In this document: piece by piece, positions 62,177 to 64,000 of the stretch
Layout of the letters: each line of letters begins with the position of its first letter
How positions within the stretch are numbered: the first letter of the stretch is position 1
Origin: DAHUXN01 sp963811805
Lineage (GTDB): Bacteria > Acidobacteriota > Terriglobia > Acidiferrales > UBA7541
Reading direction: 5' to 3'
DNA: 64,000 bases
Assembly: GCA_963811805.1 (NCBI GenBank)
Contig: CAWESU010000001.1
Location: 1,054,001-1,118,000, forward strand
Notes under the pieces: generated by a model
Databases searched by the model: none
Told to the model about the DNA's origin: nothing
What the model saw: the letters and a program-made list of their open reading frames with translations, nothing else
Position numbers and translations under genes: made by a program

Positions 62177-62761
62177 ATGGTCTGCATTCATTTAGCGCCG
62201 CTGCAACAATCACCGGTGCATCTGTCGAATGCGTGGAAGAGCGGCGACAAGATCCTGGGCCACGCGATCGATCTCTTGCCGAACATCATACTGGCCTGCG
62301 CGATCTTTACCGTGTTTCTGATCGCGGGCCGCATGTGCAAGTCGCTGCTCGAACGGCTGGGCGAGCGCAAGAGAATGCGGCAGAACGCGGCGCTCTTGCT
62401 GGGTAAACTGACGCAGATGACGGTGCTGTTTCTGGGATTCCTGATTGCGGTTTCGGTGATTGCGCCATCATTCACGGCCAGTGATTTGATCAAGACGCTG
62501 GGGATCGGCGGGGTGGCCATCGGGTTTGCGTTCCAAAATATTTTGCAGAACTTTCTGGCGGGGATTTTGCTGCTGCTGCACGAGCCGTTCCGTATCGGGG
62601 ATCAGATCAATGTGTCGGGGCTCGAAGGAATCGTGGACACGATTCAGACGCGCGCGACGATTATTCACACGCCGGACGGGCATCGCGTGGTGATCCCGAA
62701 TGCCACGCTGTTCACGAATCCTGTGATTGTGCGCAGCGCGGAGGCGGCGAAGCGAAATTAG
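62177..62761 (+). CDS. Short MscS-type mechanosensitive channel
   Basis: 194 residues. Helices at ~33-52 (LPNIILACAIFTVFLIAGRM) and ~76-97 (LTQMTVLFLGFLIAVSVIAP), then the pore helix region GIGGVAIGFAFQNILQNFLAGILLLLHEPFRIGD and the beta domain (INVSGLEGIVDTIQTRATII, DGHRVVIPNATLFTNPVIV). The protein stops just after the beta domain, so the alpha/beta vestibule (~80-90 residues in E. coli MscS) is missing. Either a natural minimal form or a C-terminal truncation. Confidence 0.8.
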   Translation: MVCIHLAPLQQSPVHLSNAWKSGDKILGHAIDLLPNIILACAIFTVFLIAGRMCKSLLERLGERKRMRQNAALLLGKLTQMTVLFLGFLIAVSVIAPSFTASDLIKTLGIGGVAIGFAFQNILQNFLAGILLLLHEPFRIGDQINVSGLEGIVDTIQTRATIIHTPDGHRVVIPNATLFTNPVIVRSAEAAKRN

Positions 62762-62884
62762 GGTTTTTTAGTAGGAATTTTGAGCGCCTTGGGGGCGATA
62801 AACGCGCGCGGATTGTTTGCTCCGTCGACCGAGCATGAAGGGCATCAAGGACTGGAAGGAGGATGCACCCTGGGCTAACGTCGC

Positions 62885-63517
62885 GTGAATCACACTGCGG
62901 TAGTCCGGTTAACTCTGGCGGGAAACAACCAAGTCATTTGCTTTAACTACGCCAGAGGTATAGGGTTTGGAAAGACGGACACTCCGGTAGAGCGAGAGTA
63001 CGACATTTTCGAGCGATTTCCGGACGGGTTCCCCGTCTGGCGCGGCCACAGTTCTGGTCTGTTGAATGCCTGCCTGAAACTGCAGCAAATCGCCAACGGC
63101 ACCATCAATGAGTACTTCGCCGTGTATCTTCCCACCCAGGAAATCGTCGCGCGCCTCAATGTGCAGCGGGACGGACCTCTCGTTTTCCAGATTGGCTATC
63201 ACAGCGTGCTGGCCTTGCAGCGAACCAGGGTGCTCAGGCGGCACAGCTATGACGTGGTTTCCGTGTTGGGCAACGAAGCCGCCAAAGCCGTTCTGGGCCT
63301 CCCGCAGAAATATGATTTCTTCATCCTTGGGCACACCGCACCGGAGGAGACTAGGAAGGAGATGGTCGCGTGGCTGAAGGCAAAGTTTCCAGGCGTTCCA
63401 ATCCTGGCGTTAAATTCACCGGATATTTCACCGCTCGATGATGCCGACTACAATGTAAAGCTAAACGGCCCTGAGACTTGGCTACCCTTAGTCAACAAGG
63501 CTTTAGCTGCACCATAA
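62885..63517 (+). CDS. Two-domain protein: small N-terminal domain plus pseudo-receiver
   Basis: 210 residues from a GTG; the start is uncertain and the first ~35 residues do not look well conserved. Residues ~38-95 (YDIFERFPDGFPVWRGHSSG, LLNACLKLQQIANGTINEYF) match a small domain often seen alone in acidobacteria ((D/E)xFxxxPDGxxxWR...). Residues ~97-210 follow the receiver fold (FQIGYHSVLALQRTRVLRRH, YDVVSVLGNEAAKAVL, YDFFILGHTAP, GVPILALNS), but the acidic pair reads GY, the phospho-Asp position reads Gly (FILGHTAP) and the Lys is absent. It cannot be phosphorylated in the usual way. Confidence 0.65.
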   Translation: MNHTAVVRLTLAGNNQVICFNYARGIGFGKTDTPVEREYDIFERFPDGFPVWRGHSSGLLNACLKLQQIANGTINEYFAVYLPTQEIVARLNVQRDGPLVFQIGYHSVLALQRTRVLRRHSYDVVSVLGNEAAKAVLGLPQKYDFFILGHTAPEETRKEMVAWLKAKFPGVPILALNSPDISPLDDADYNVKLNGPETWLPLVNKALAAP

Positions 63518-63847
63518 GGAAGTTAGCACATTGGCACACCCATCCAAACGTGCCATGTTGCAAGTGTCAATGCCGTCTGGATTCGGCTACATCCCATCGG
63601 CCCGCTGATCGGCTGCGTTGTTTTTTCCGACGCCGACTGTCCGGTCTCTCGGACATAATTGTCCTCGCGGGGCCTAATGGCGTCGGCAGAGGCCTCTCAA
63701 GTTGAGTCAGCTGGCAATTTGGCTGTCCAGCGACCCTTCTCGGTTCTTGGCACTCTGATCAAATTCTAACCCAACGCAAAACTGCGCTTCAGCTAGTGGA
63801 CGACAGTAGATCACTCGACATAGCCGTTGGATGTCGCCCACCTCGAG
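63518..63847. other. Intergenic gap
   Basis: About 330 bases between convergent frames. No gene, hairpin or repeat that I can support. Confidence 0.45.
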
Positions 63848-64000
63848 CTATTTCTCCATTAGTGGCGGCAAATCCTCAGGATGAATTGAAGCATGCCAGC
63901 CCCACCCTTGCGATTCCTCGAGAGAAAGACCCGCGTATTCGCGCCATCGTTGATTCACGAACTCTACGGAGCCGTCCGGATGAGCTGACCAGTAAACGCA
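63848..64000 (-). CDS. PAS-domain protein, C-terminal end (runs off the window)
   Basis: Open at the right edge: VYWSAHPDGSVEFVNQRWRE, YAGLSLEESQGWGWHASIHP, EDLPPLMEK, stop at 63848-63850. This is the start of a PAS_3-type fold (NxxWxExxGxxxEExxGxxWxxxxHPED). It stops about halfway through the domain, so the protein is truncated or frameshifted here. What lies before it is outside the window. Confidence 0.6.
   Translation of the reverse strand, partial: CVYWSAHPDGSVEFVNQRWREYAGLSLEESQGWGWHASIHPEDLPPLMEK

Overview
The window reads as a chromosomal piece of an acidobacterium (Acidobacteriota, Terriglobia-like). The reasons are high G+C, long FtsX/MacB-type permeases of the 'acidobacterial duplicated orphan permease' (ADOP) type that each sit next to a PadR regulator, secreted TPR proteins with a carboxypeptidase-regulatory-like N-terminal domain, and many small proteins without a recognisable family. 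No tRNA, intact rRNA, CRISPR array or phage module was found. The assignment is inference from gene content.

Layout. 1-7.3 kb: the end of an FMN-dependent hydroxyacid oxidase, a secreted TPR protein and a frameshifted tandem paralogue, a SurA/PpiD-type chaperone-isomerase and a small unknown gene. 7.3-13 kb: a hybrid histidine kinase, an animal-type transketolase and an MFS carrier. 13-21 kb: cell-shape genes split into two divergent blocks, mreBCD on the minus strand and mrdA(PBP2)-rodA on the plus strand, with a FecR-domain protein and a DinB-like protein between them. 21-31 kb: a very large RNase E/G whose S1 domain is split by a ~550-residue insertion, a multiply frameshifted membrane-protein gene, folD, coaE, a methyltransferase, a DUF374 acyltransferase and a second FecR-type secreted protein. 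30.6-40.7 kb: a leftward block from a near-consensus promoter at 40.68 kb: yceD, rpmF, plsX, fabD, fabG, a shortened map, an NTF2-like gene, acpP, fabF, etfB, etfA and ETF-ubiquinone oxidoreductase. It joins fatty-acid synthesis with acyl-CoA-derived electron transfer. 40.7-49.6 kb: ADOP plus PadR flanked by two ~1 kb non-coding stretches that share repeats, then dgt, a membrane protein, an LssY-C protein and a nitroreductase-like protein. 49.6-53.5 kb: two leftward IS110-family transposases with structured non-coding flanks, a 170-bp tandem duplication and a patch with rRNA-like motifs. 53.5-64 kb: an AsmA-like protein, decayed fragments, a second PadR/ADOP pair (the permease frameshifted), a second hybrid histidine kinase, a short MscS channel, a pseudo-receiver protein and the end of a PAS protein.

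The observations most worth a second look are: the methionine aminopeptidase that has lost about 33 residues including one metal ligand; the RNase E/G insertion with RGG blocks and a repeated LPGES motif; the IS110 pair with hairpin-rich leaders, tandem 170-bp repeats and rRNA-like sequence; the intergenic repeat family around the first ADOP; and the palindrome abutting the -10 of the first padR gene.
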